DNA from: Virgisporangium aliadipatigenens
GTDB taxonomy: Bacteria; Actinomycetota; Actinomycetes; Mycobacteriales; Micromonosporaceae
Direction: 5' to 3'
NCBI RefSeq assembly: GCF_016863615.1
Contig: NZ_BOPF01000013.1
Location: 186,001 to 250,000 of the forward strand
Length of the DNA: 64,000 nucleotides
Shown here: in pieces, positions 25,587 through 33,520 of the stretch
How the letters are laid out: each line of letters starts with the position of its first letter
How positions within the stretch are numbered: position 1 is the first letter of the stretch
Translations under genes and position numbers: made by a program
The notes under the pieces: generated by a model
What the model saw: only the letters and a program-made list of their open reading frames with translations
What the model was told of the DNA's origin: nothing
The model's database searches: none

Positions 25587-26620
25587 GCCAAGGACCGCTG
25601 GGTGTGGGGCGCCCGCCGGAGTTCCCGTCCCGCGGCCGCCGCCGACGCGAGGGCGACGACCAGCAGCATGGCCGCCTCGACCAGATCCGCCGCGAGCAAC
25701 GCCGACCGATGCGGCAGTTCCGGTGGGAACGCCAGATGCTCGACCGTCGTCGCGACCCGCAGCCCCAGCACGGCGACCCCGAGCACGGCCAGCGCGAGCG
25801 CCTGATGCACCGGCGGCGGCGCACCCTTGACGGCGGCCGCCCACAGGTAGGCGATCGCGGCACCGACCACCCCGACGGTCCACAGCGCGGGCAGGTCCAC
25901 GAACACGCTCCGATCGCCGGCGGGCCCGCCGATCAGCAGGGCCGCGACGGTCAGCACCACGCCGGCCGGCAGCGCGATCAGCCACGGCCGGCTCGCCACC
26001 GGCGGCGCGTCGCGGTGGAACGCGGCGAGCGCGAGCACCGGCAGCGCGGCGAAGAACAGCCCGTACAGGCGGGACACCGGCGACGGCCCGCCCGCAACGA
26101 CCATGTCGACGACAGTGGCCAGCACCGACGGCACGATCAGGATCGCTGCCAGCACCCGCGCGATCCGATGATGCCCGTAGACGACGCAGCCGTACACGGG
26201 CAGCCACAGCAGGTCGGCGAGCACCCAGGCGGTTTGCCACGAGTCGGGGCGGTACGCGACGGCCGGCAGCGCGACGCCGGGCAGCCGTCGGGCGGCCCAG
26301 ACCGCCACCAGAACGGCGACGACGGCCACGACGGCGTGCGCCAGCAAACCGACCAGTGCCACGCGGCGGATCGCCGCTCCCCAGGCCACCGCCCGCGGCG
26401 GCGCACCGGCCGCACCCAGGCGCAGGCGCACGGCCGACGCGGCGATGCTGACCAGTTCGGCGGCGTCGGGGCTGCCCAGTTCGACGTCCTCCGGGTCGTC
26501 GGGGTTGGCGGCGTAGGCGCGCTCCAGGTAGGTGGCGACCATGTCCTCCTCCCACGCCTGCCGGTACGCGGTGGGCAGCATCCGCAGCGCGCGGCGGTAG
26601 CGGACTTCCAGGGGAGTCAT
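25583..26620 (-). CDS. Polytopic membrane protein linked to PadR
   Basis: A 345-residue protein with a soluble N-terminal helix region (LPTAYRQAWEEDMVATYLERAYA, in part), then about eight hydrophobic segments. This layout is common in actinobacterial PadR operons: the N-terminal part resembles the HAAS-type region of proteins controlled by PadR. The ATG overlaps the PadR stop (ATGA). No transport or catalytic motif is visible; function unknown. Confidence 0.7.
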   Translation of the reverse strand: MTPLEVRYRRALRMLPTAYRQAWEEDMVATYLERAYAANPDDPEDVELGSPDAAELVSIAASAVRLRLGAAGAPPRAVAWGAAIRRVALVGLLAHAVVAVVAVLVAVWAARRLPGVALPAVAYRPDSWQTAWVLADLLWLPVYGCVVYGHHRIARVLAAILIVPSVLATVVDMVVAGGPSPVSRLYGLFFAALPVLALAAFHRDAPPVASRPWLIALPAGVVLTVAALLIGGPAGDRSVFVDLPALWTVGVVGAAIAYLWAAAVKGAPPPVHQALALAVLGVAVLGLRVATTVEHLAFPPELPHRSALLAADLVEAAMLLVVALASAAAAGRELRRAPHTQRSLA

Positions 26621-26973
26621 GCCACACCCTCCGCGCCGGCGGTGCGGGTCCGGCCGGAGGCGCGGAGCTTCCGGGTCGCCGCCCGCGCGTTGGCCTCCAG
26701 ACGGGCCGCCTCGGCGACCAGTTCCTCGCGGCCACTGTCCGTGAGGCGGAAGTACCGACGGAGTCGGCCCTGATGCGGCTCCTCGCGGTCCAGTTCCACG
26801 TGGCCGTCGGCGACGAGCCGGTCGAGCACGCCGTACAGGGTGCCGACGCGGAGATCCACCCGGCCTTCGGTCAGTTCGGCGACCTCGCCGACGATGCCGT
26901 ACCCATGTCGCGGGCCGTCGACCAGGGCGGTGAGGATGTAGAACGCCTGCTCCGTCATTACCCGACGCATCAT
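26617..26973 (-). CDS. PadR-family transcriptional regulator
   Basis: A 118-residue PadR protein: winged helix with YILTALVDGPRHGYGIVGEV and DLRVGTLYGVLDRLVADGHVE, then RRYFRLTDSGREEL and a C-terminal helix for dimerisation. Such repressors release DNA on binding small hydrophobic ligands. Two ATG codons begin the gene; the first at 26973 follows a TATATT box by 7 nt. It controls the membrane protein downstream and may affect the divergent sigma factor gene. Confidence 0.88.
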   Translation of the reverse strand: MMRRVMTEQAFYILTALVDGPRHGYGIVGEVAELTEGRVDLRVGTLYGVLDRLVADGHVELDREEPHQGRLRRYFRLTDSGREELVAEAARLEANARAATRKLRASGRTRTAGAEGVA

Positions 26974-26980
26974 GACGCCT

Positions 26981-27002
26981 AATATATCGGAAGCCAGGAT
27001 AT
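26981..27002. promoter_or_regulatory. PadR promoter and dyad
   Basis: TATATT (26986-26981, minus) is a -10 box 7 nt before the PadR ATG. It overlaps the dyad ATATC (26984-26988) N9 GATAT (26998-27002), a candidate self-repression site. The site is short and unproven. Confidence 0.4.
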
Positions 27003-27084
27003 TGTGCGCCAGTTGGCGCCAAGATCGATGCAACCCCGTGATCGCTCGGCTCGCTCTATGTGGCGACGAAGGGAGCACGACCGA

Positions 27085-27675
27085 GTGGATGCCGAAGACC
27101 TGGAAGCCTTCCGGGAGTTCGTCCGCGTCCGGTTCGAGCCGCTGCGCGCGCTGGCTTATGTCACGTGCGGTGACTGGCAGGCCGCGGAGGACGCCGTGGC
27201 GCGCTCCTTGGCGCAACTGTGCCTGCGTTGGAAACGGATCGCCTCGCCGGAGGCCTACGCCCGCACGACGGTGGTTCGCGCGGCGATCGGTGAGAAGAAC
27301 CGGCCGTGGCGGCGCGAACGCTCGGTCGGCGACGCGCTGCCCGACGTACCGCGGCCCGACGAGTCCGGGCGGATCGACGAACGGCTGCGACTGCACGCCG
27401 CGCTGCAGAAGGTGGCGCCCCGACAGCGCGCCGTCCTGGTGCTGAGGTTCCTCGAGGGTCTCAGCGTCGAGGAGACGGCCGAGATCCTGGGCTGCCGCAC
27501 CGGCACCGTCAAGAGCCAGAGTGCGCGGGGACTGGACACGCTGCGTGCCGTCCTGGCGGCCGAAGACATCATTTTGCGGGACGAGAAGGGGAACAACCAT
27601 GTCGTATCACGTCCGGGACGTGCTGGAAACGGTGCAGGGCGCACCACCGCCGCCGCGGCGTACGAGCACCGATGA
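27085..27675 (+). CDS. SigE-family ECF sigma factor
   Basis: A 196-residue sigma factor. Region 2 is FREFVRVRFEPLRALAYVTCGDWQAAEDAV (in pieces), and region 4 is LPPRQ-like APRQRAVLVLRFLEGLSVEETAEILGC with a GTVKSQSARGL recognition helix. The GTG at 27085 is preferred because AAGGGAG lies 9 nt upstream and the family starts at this point; the ATG at 27058 has no site. Its last 77 nt overlap the next gene, so the two are coupled. The target promoters are unknown. Confidence 0.85.
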   Translation: MDAEDLEAFREFVRVRFEPLRALAYVTCGDWQAAEDAVARSLAQLCLRWKRIASPEAYARTTVVRAAIGEKNRPWRRERSVGDALPDVPRPDESGRIDERLRLHAALQKVAPRQRAVLVLRFLEGLSVEETAEILGCRTGTVKSQSARGLDTLRAVLAAEDIILRDEKGNNHVVSRPGRAGNGAGRTTAAAAYEHR

Positions 27676-28807
27676 CATCATCGCCACCGCGCGGCGGATG
27701 CGGGCCCGCCGGACGGCGGCCGCGGCGGTCAGCGGTACGGCGGCGGTCATCGCCGTCATGGTCGCGGCGGTAGCGGTCCTCAACGGGCCGGCCGCCTCGA
27801 CCTCGACGGGAACACCGGTGGGTGCGGCACCGTCGGCCTCCGCGCCGTCGGACGGCACGGAGCCGGAGCCGCTGCCCGAGTTCCGGCCGGTGCCCTCGGT
27901 CGCCGACGTGCTGCCGCACGTTCCCGCGTCGGATCCGCTGCTCACCATCCCGACCGGTTTCCGGACCGTGTTCGACGAGTACCGCGCCGGCGAGTACCGC
28001 ATCGGCCCGGCCGGTCAGGTGGCCACCGACCGCCACGAACTGCCGGTGTATCGCGAGGGCCTGACGTGGAAGGACGACGACGGGACGACGTATCCGATGA
28101 GCGTCGGTTCCGTCACGTTCTACCGGGCCGGTGTCTACGACCCGGCGCGGCTCGGCGCCGAGGAACCGACCGCCGCGTGGGGCGACGCCTTCGGGGTGAC
28201 AGTGGCGGGCCGGGCGGGCATCGGACGGGAGACGGCCTACCGGGCGGCCGGCGGCGAGCAGGGCACCGAGATCAGGCGCACGGCGGTGGCGTGGCAGTAC
28301 GCGCCGGACTCCTGGGCCACGTACGTCCCGCGGCGGCAGGAGGGTGCGCAGTCGCGTGACGACGCGATCCGGATCGCCGCAGCCGTGACCGCCAAGCCGG
28401 CCCGCGACATCCGGTTGCCGTTCCGCATCGGCAATCTCCCGAACGGCTGGCAGGTGGTCGCCGCCACCGAGACGCCGGACCGGGACAGCTCGACCATCTC
28501 CGAGGTGTACCTGCACCGCGGCGCGCTGCCGGCCGACAAGCGGGCCGCCGAGGTGACCGTCGACCTGCCGGTCCTGCGGATCGCGGCGTTCCACGGCGAA
28601 CCGAAGAACGAGAGCATCCGCAACCGGAACGGCGTGCACTGCCACGAGACGCAGCCGTCCTGCGCCGTCGTCGCCGGCGCCTACTTCATCGAGGTGGAGG
28701 GCCGCTTCGCTGAGGGCATGACCGTGGCGGAGGTGCGGCAGTTCGTCAACGGGCTCATCCCGGTGAACTTCGCCGACCGGGCCACCTGGGTCCCCGTCGG
28801 CGGCTGA
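27599..28807 (+). CDS. Single-pass membrane protein, putative anti-sigma partner
   Basis: A 402-residue protein: short cytoplasmic part (MSYHVRDVLETVQG, DDIIATARRMRARR), one TM segment near 45-65, then a large external domain with no named family. AAGGGG lies before the ATG, inside the end of the sigma gene. Membrane proteins coupled to SigE-type sigma genes usually restrain the sigma factor, but no zinc-anti-sigma motif (HxxxCxxC) is present, so this role is inferred from position only. Confidence 0.68.
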   Translation: MSYHVRDVLETVQGAPPPPRRTSTDDIIATARRMRARRTAAAAVSGTAAVIAVMVAAVAVLNGPAASTSTGTPVGAAPSASAPSDGTEPEPLPEFRPVPSVADVLPHVPASDPLLTIPTGFRTVFDEYRAGEYRIGPAGQVATDRHELPVYREGLTWKDDDGTTYPMSVGSVTFYRAGVYDPARLGAEEPTAAWGDAFGVTVAGRAGIGRETAYRAAGGEQGTEIRRTAVAWQYAPDSWATYVPRRQEGAQSRDDAIRIAAAVTAKPARDIRLPFRIGNLPNGWQVVAATETPDRDSSTISEVYLHRGALPADKRAAEVTVDLPVLRIAAFHGEPKNESIRNRNGVHCHETQPSCAVVAGAYFIEVEGRFAEGMTVAEVRQFVNGLIPVNFADRATWVPVGG

Positions 28808-28822
28808 CCGGACCGGTTCGCA

Positions 28823-28850
28823 GGAGCGGGCTTCGAGGGAGGCCCGCTCC
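28823..28850. terminator. Bidirectional hairpin between convergent operons
   Basis: GGAGCGGGC (28823-28831) pairs with GCCCGCTCC (28842-28850) around a 10-nt loop. It sits between the stop codons at 28807 (plus) and 28871 (minus). Confidence 0.6.
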
Positions 28851-28870
28851 CGTGACCCGACACTCCGGGC

Positions 28871-30865
28871 CTACTCGTCGGTCGTGAGGTTGCGCGCCAC
28901 AGCGGTGATGCCGGCGAGACGGTCGTGCGCCCGGTCGCGTTGATTGACGATCCAGTGCTTGCCCTCCGCCGCGATTCCTTCCAGCACGTTGAGGGTGTTG
29001 ACCAGGCCGGATGCGTCCAGCGCCACCTCGGACAGCTCCCGGGCGTCCTCGCCCGGCAGCGCGTTCTCCAGGCTGGACTCGGTCACCCGCCATTTGATCG
29101 GTTCGCCGTTGACAAGCGTCAGTTCGAACGTCTGCTGCGGCGTCTGCAGCCCGTCGATGCGGACGGCGGCGACGGCGTCGAACCGGTAGTTGAGCCGCTG
29201 CGTGCCGCGCGAGACCCCGCCCAGGAAGTCCAGGTCGATGTTGACCTGACGCACGCCGTCCCGGGTCAGCAGGAACAGCAGCATGGCGTACCGCGAATAG
29301 CGCCACGGGCCACGCGCGACACGCGCCCGCTTGTAGGACTTTCCGGGAGCCTCGATGAAGGCGTGCGCGATCACCTGGCTGGGACTGAGCCGATAGTGGG
29401 TCATGGCGTCGTTCACCAGGATCCGGCGGTCGCAGTCGAGCCAGAACGCCATCTCGGCGTCGGACGGCTTGCGGGACAGCTTCTCCGCCCAGCGGTCGAA
29501 CGCCGCTGTACGCGCGGCCAGTTCCTGCGTGGCTTCCACGGCGTCCGCCTCGGCCCGCCATCGCTCCGCGGCCGTCCGGAAGAACGCGCCGACACCCACG
29601 ATGGCGGCGATCACCGCGACGGACACCACGAGGGTGCCGCCCAGCGGTGCGTTCCACGCGGTGACAGCACCCACCCAGACGGCCGCCACCCACGCCACGA
29701 CCAGCCCGGCCGTGCGCTCGGCACGGGTCCGCGGCGGGGTCCGCAACTGATCGCGGTGCGCCAGCAGGGTGCCGTTCTCCCAGCCGCGCCGCACCTCGCT
29801 GACCAGGTGCCGGATCAGCCAGTCGACGCGGTCGGCCGATATCCGCGCCTCCCGATACACCTCGACCACCTCGTCGCGCAGATTCCACCGGATGCCGGCG
29901 GTCTGCGCGAGCCACATCGCGCGATCCGCGCCGTTCGGCACGTAGCGGTTGAAGTACCGGTCGAAGCTGCGATCCACCCTCCTGGTGAACCCGTCCTGAA
30001 CGGGCGGAGGCCGCCACGCCCGGGAGATCGCGTAGGCGCGATCCTTCGCCTGTACCCGCAGCTGCCGGAAATTGTGTTCCGCGCCGGCGCGCACGAACAC
30101 GCCGAAACCCGCCACTCCGAGAACGAACACGATGTCGGAGACGAAGCCGCCGGCGCGAAGGTTCAGCCAGCCCACGCCGCCCAGTGCGAACACCAGCGCG
30201 GCGGCGGAGACGATCAGGATGAACCGATCGGCGATCGATACGGCTTCGGGGCGTGGCCGGCGCACCCGGGGCGGCGCCGGAGCCGGGTGAAAGAACATCC
30301 AGATGCGATCCGCTCTGTCGTTCGACATCCGCCCTTCCGACGCCCGCAGCGCGGACCGGTACCACATCTGGTCCTCGGCCGTTCCGTCGAGAAGAACTCC
30401 GAGATGGTCGAGAATCTTGTTGCGCTGCTCGGCCGGAAGGCGGTCCAGACCCTTCAGGGCATCGTCCGCGTCGGACTCGTCAGAGGCGTCGAGCAGGCGA
30501 ACGACAACGCGTAGGGCCACCGCCCACGTTCCGCTCCCCTTCAGCGCCCCGATCCCCTCGCACATCGACAGGAGCGCGGCCAGGTCGTTGTCCTCGAGCT
30601 GATGCACCGTCCGTCCACTCAGGAGCGCCAGCAGACGGTGGAACTGCACCTCGTCGGTGTCGTGGCCCTGCGAAACGGCTTCTTCGATCAGTTCCCGCGC
30701 CTTGGTGGGCATCCGCGCGTCGAGATAGCGCACCCCGACACGGAACCGCTCCTCGGGGGAGGCATCGGACGCCAGTTGGTAGTAGATGTCGCCGTGAACC
30801 GTCTCCGCCTGAATCCCGACCTGCGCATGGCCGTCGGCGACGTTCGTCGCGGAGTAGGGCGTCAC
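28871..30865 (-). CDS. Four-TM protein with N-terminal RHIM/BASS-like motif
   Basis: A 664-residue protein of no named family. Residues 8-29 carry NVADGHAQVGIQAETVHG then DIYY, nearly the same motif as in the adjacent nucleosidase. A helical, TPR-like domain follows (about 35-180), then two membrane hairpins (about 214-236/240-259 and 385-404/409-429) separated by a basic helical segment, and a soluble C-terminal half with CDRRILVND, RYSRYAMLLFLLTRDGVRQVNIDLD (in part) and a beta-rich end. The GTG at 30865 overlaps the nucleosidase stop (GTGA). A motif-gated membrane effector is the best guess. This is inference. Confidence 0.7.
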   Translation of the reverse strand: MTPYSATNVADGHAQVGIQAETVHGDIYYQLASDASPEERFRVGVRYLDARMPTKARELIEEAVSQGHDTDEVQFHRLLALLSGRTVHQLEDNDLAALLSMCEGIGALKGSGTWAVALRVVVRLLDASDESDADDALKGLDRLPAEQRNKILDHLGVLLDGTAEDQMWYRSALRASEGRMSNDRADRIWMFFHPAPAPPRVRRPRPEAVSIADRFILIVSAAALVFALGGVGWLNLRAGGFVSDIVFVLGVAGFGVFVRAGAEHNFRQLRVQAKDRAYAISRAWRPPPVQDGFTRRVDRSFDRYFNRYVPNGADRAMWLAQTAGIRWNLRDEVVEVYREARISADRVDWLIRHLVSEVRRGWENGTLLAHRDQLRTPPRTRAERTAGLVVAWVAAVWVGAVTAWNAPLGGTLVVSVAVIAAIVGVGAFFRTAAERWRAEADAVEATQELAARTAAFDRWAEKLSRKPSDAEMAFWLDCDRRILVNDAMTHYRLSPSQVIAHAFIEAPGKSYKRARVARGPWRYSRYAMLLFLLTRDGVRQVNIDLDFLGGVSRGTQRLNYRFDAVAAVRIDGLQTPQQTFELTLVNGEPIKWRVTESSLENALPGEDARELSEVALDASGLVNTLNVLEGIAAEGKHWIVNQRDRAHDRLAGITAVARNLTTDE

Positions 30866-31995
30866 GACGCGCCTCGCACCGCATCGGCCAGGTCGGCGAC
30901 CGCACGCGCCACGTCGGGCAGATCGGCGACGAGCCCGCGCAGCCGCATCAGCGACAGGATCGGCTCCCCCGCGTTCGGGTGCCGTGACATGGCGCCGTCG
31001 AGTTCCGCCACAGCGGCGCGGTAGACCGCCTCGTCCAGCCGATTCTCCTGGTGCGCATCTCGCAGCCGGTCCCGGAGCGCGTCGACGCCCGCTTCGACGC
31101 CACCCGACCGCGCCGGGGCACCGGCGTACACGAGTCCGCCGTGGATGGTGCCGGCCTGCACGCCGACCCGCGCGTTGCCGGTGGCCACGTTGTAATTGCC
31201 GGAGGAGACGACCGCGGGTGTTTCGCTGTCGGGAGCGGACTGCGCGACGAGCCCGTTCACGAGTTCCGGGACGAGATCCGCCACGAACTCCACCGCGTGC
31301 GCCACGGCCCGTGGCTGCCAGCGTTCCCCGTCGGTGGCGACTTTTGTCCCGTCGGCATGGTCGCTGATCCCGCGGACGACGACCACCGGCAGCGCGTCGT
31401 TCAGATGGCAGGCCTGCGCCACTCCGGCGGCCTCCATCTCGATCGCCAGCGCATCGTTGTAATGCGTCCGGACCCACTCGGCCTGCGCCGAGATGCCCGA
31501 GTCCAGAACGACTTCCCCGGCCGCGATCGGTCCGAAGTGCGCCGTGGGCGAGGCATCGCCGGGAACGGCGGCGGCCCAGCGCCGCATTCGGATGACGTGT
31601 TGGGCGATCTGGCCGGCGCGGTGCGGAATCTCCCACACCCGTGGACGGGCCTTGAGTCCGTCGTCCTCGCTGGTCCCCCCGTGATACGCGTACACGTGGG
31701 AGGCGACCACAACGTCACCCAACCCGATGCTCGGCCACAGCCCGCCGGCCACCCCGACAAAAATCACCGCGGACGGCGCGAACTCGGCGATGGCGCGTTC
31801 CGTCAGCGCCGCCGCGGAGTGGTTGCCTTTGCCGCTGAGTCCGAGGGCGACCCGGCATCCGTCACCGGCCAGCCGGCCGACCTCGAAACGGGTGCCCTTG
31901 GGATGCCAATGAACCGTCGGGCTCCGCAACTTCGCGCGCATGGCGCGGTACTCCAGATCAAGTGCGGTGAGAACCACCGCGCCGGCACGACTCAT
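30862..31995 (-). CDS. Purine-nucleosidase-fold protein with RHIM/BASS-like motif
   Basis: A 377-residue protein. Residues 1-245 form a PNP/MTA-SAH nucleosidase domain: VGVAGGL near 80-86, AIEMEAAGVA at 184-193 with ribose-binding M187/E188, and RGISDHAD with base-binding D212. Residues 269-290 hold NVATGNARVGVQAGTIHG then GLVY, 13 of 22 positions identical to the next protein. A helical tail follows (about 300-377). In bacterial conflict systems this enzyme fold is a known effector or nucleotide-processing module. ATGA and GTGA overlaps couple it to both neighbours. Confidence 0.82.
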   Translation of the reverse strand: MSRAGAVVLTALDLEYRAMRAKLRSPTVHWHPKGTRFEVGRLAGDGCRVALGLSGKGNHSAAALTERAIAEFAPSAVIFVGVAGGLWPSIGLGDVVVASHVYAYHGGTSEDDGLKARPRVWEIPHRAGQIAQHVIRMRRWAAAVPGDASPTAHFGPIAAGEVVLDSGISAQAEWVRTHYNDALAIEMEAAGVAQACHLNDALPVVVVRGISDHADGTKVATDGERWQPRAVAHAVEFVADLVPELVNGLVAQSAPDSETPAVVSSGNYNVATGNARVGVQAGTIHGGLVYAGAPARSGGVEAGVDALRDRLRDAHQENRLDEAVYRAAVAELDGAMSRHPNAGEPILSLMRLRGLVADLPDVARAVADLADAVRGAS

Positions 31996-32726
31996 GCCTC
32001 GACCGCCTTCTCGTCTGTGGAATCCACGGGTCTGGTCATCGGGGGACGAAGGGTTTTGTGCGCTCCGGCGCGGAACAGCCGGGCCGGTCGACCGACCTCC
32101 GGTTTCCGTCGAGGCCCGACCGGCTCGATGAATCCGTCCACGCTCTGCACCTTGCGGTAGAAGTTCCGGGGGTCGAGCCGCACACTCCACACCGCCTCGT
32201 AGACGCCTTGCAGCTCCGCGATCGTGAAGAGAGGCCCGCAGAACGCCGTCGCGAGCGCGGTGCTCTCGAGCTTCGACCGGGCGCGCTCCACGCCGTCGGA
32301 GACGATCCGCCGGTGGTCGAAGGCCAGCCGTTCCCCGCCGGACAACACCGCGTCGACCGGGGTCCAACCGGCTTCGAGGGCGTCGGTACCGGCGACCGGC
32401 TCCGGAAGCCGCGGAGCGATCGCCAGATAGGCGACGGAGACGACCCGCCCTCGCGGGTCGCGGCCCGGCGCGCCGTACACGCCCAGCTGTTCCAGGTGAA
32501 CGTGATCGGCGGTCAGGCCGGCTTCCTCCGCCAGTTCCCGGTGCGCCGCGTCGAGCAGGTCTTCGTCGACGTGCCCGAGGAAACCGCCGGGAAGCGCCCG
32601 GACGCCGCGAAACGGCTCGACCCCACGCTCCACGAGCAGGACGTGCATCCGGGACTCGCGCAGCGTCAGGATGACGAGATCCACCGCCAGCAATACCTGC
32701 GGCGGTACCCATCCATCGTCATTCAC
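31992..32726 (-). CDS. NrtR-like NUDIX transcriptional regulator
   Basis: A 244-residue protein: N-terminal NUDIX domain with the box GHVDE ... RELAEEAGL (one residue longer than classic between G and E), and a C-terminal winged helix with FTIAELQGVYEAVW, DPRNFYRKV and GRPARLFR, the NrtR signature. NrtR proteins repress NAD-metabolism genes and respond to ADP-ribose. The GTG at 32726 is 6 nt after a -10 box, and a perfect palindrome covers the -35 region, so it probably represses its own three-gene operon. Confidence 0.85.
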   Translation of the reverse strand: MNDDGWVPPQVLLAVDLVILTLRESRMHVLLVERGVEPFRGVRALPGGFLGHVDEDLLDAAHRELAEEAGLTADHVHLEQLGVYGAPGRDPRGRVVSVAYLAIAPRLPEPVAGTDALEAGWTPVDAVLSGGERLAFDHRRIVSDGVERARSKLESTALATAFCGPLFTIAELQGVYEAVWSVRLDPRNFYRKVQSVDGFIEPVGPRRKPEVGRPARLFRAGAHKTLRPPMTRPVDSTDEKAVEA

Positions 32727-32732
32727 GGATGC

Positions 32733-32763
32733 ATCGTAGGCTTACTGTCACCCTGACAGTAAG
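32733..32763 (-). promoter_or_regulatory. Leaderless promoter and perfect 10-bp palindrome
   Basis: The -10 box TACGAT (32738-32733, minus) lies 6 nt before the GTG. Just upstream, CTTACTGTCA (32741-32750) and TGACAGTAAG (32754-32763) are perfect complements with a CCC centre. The dyad covers the -35 position, as an operator for the NUDIX repressor would. Confidence 0.65.
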
Positions 32764-32817
32764 CCCGCGGACACGCCGCTTCTTTCAGTATCTGCACCGC
32801 GTTGACAGCGGGACGGG

Positions 32818-33432
32818 TCAGGACGCGTCGCGCGGGCCGGCGAGCCCGTACAGCAGCAGATCGGTGAACGCGTCCACCACTCGCGCGTCGTCGGCGTCCG
32901 CCGGCATCGCGTGGTTCAGCGTCGAGAGCATCGCCCCCATCGCCGCCGCGACCAGTTGCGGGTCGTCGCCCGCCACGGGGTGTCCCCGCCCGCGCAGCCA
33001 CTCCAGATGCTCGCGGAACGTGGCCGTGCGCTCGACCAGTTCGGCCCAGGCGCGTCCCGATCCCGGATCCGCGGCGATCATCGATTGGAACGTCGCCACG
33101 ACCACCGGCCGGTGCGCGCGCATCACCGACCAGGCGATGCCGAGGTGTTCGCGCAGCTGCGTGCGGTCGGTGAGGTCGTGGTCGGCGGGGTGGTCACCGG
33201 CGGCGAGCCGATCGTCGGCGGCGTCCTCCAGCTCGGCCATGAGCGCCTTGAGCAGCTGATCCTTGTCGGCGAAGTGCTCATAGAACGACCCCGTCGCACG
33301 GCCGGCGGCCGCCGTGATGTCGGTGATCTTCGTGTTGAGGTAGCCGCGTTCGGCGAAGAGGCGGCGCGCCGCGTCGAGGAGGGCCGCCCGCGTCTGTGCG
33401 GCACGCGCCTTCCGCGATCCCACCTCGGGCAT
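32818..33432 (-). CDS. TetR-family transcriptional regulator
   Basis: A 204-residue TetR regulator: ALLDAARRLFAERGYLNTKITDI then ATGSFYEHFADKDQLLKAL form the DNA-binding domain, and the rest is a helical ligand domain. The ATG at 33432 is chosen because the extension upstream overlaps the promoter region. It is divergent from a flavin monooxygenase gene, with a 24-bp palindrome between them that is very probably its operator. Confidence 0.9.
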   Translation of the reverse strand: MPEVGSRKARAAQTRAALLDAARRLFAERGYLNTKITDITAAAGRATGSFYEHFADKDQLLKALMAELEDAADDRLAAGDHPADHDLTDRTQLREHLGIAWSVMRAHRPVVVATFQSMIAADPGSGRAWAELVERTATFREHLEWLRGRGHPVAGDDPQLVAAAMGAMLSTLNHAMPADADDARVVDAFTDLLLYGLAGPRDAS

Positions 33433-33475
33433 CCGGCCACCTCCTGTTGACACGCGCAATCTTAGCGAAGACACT

Positions 33476-33499
33476 TTCACCGAACTCAAGTTCAGTGAA
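33476..33499. promoter_or_regulatory. 24-bp palindrome, TetR operator
   Basis: Arms TTCACnGAACT (33476-33486) and AGTTCnGTGAA (33489-33499) pair perfectly outside one central and one internal mismatch position per arm. It lies 21 bp before the monooxygenase start and 44 bp before the TetR start, so it can block both. Confidence 0.7.
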
Positions 33500-33520
33500 T
33501 CGAAATTCGGGGAGGATCAC

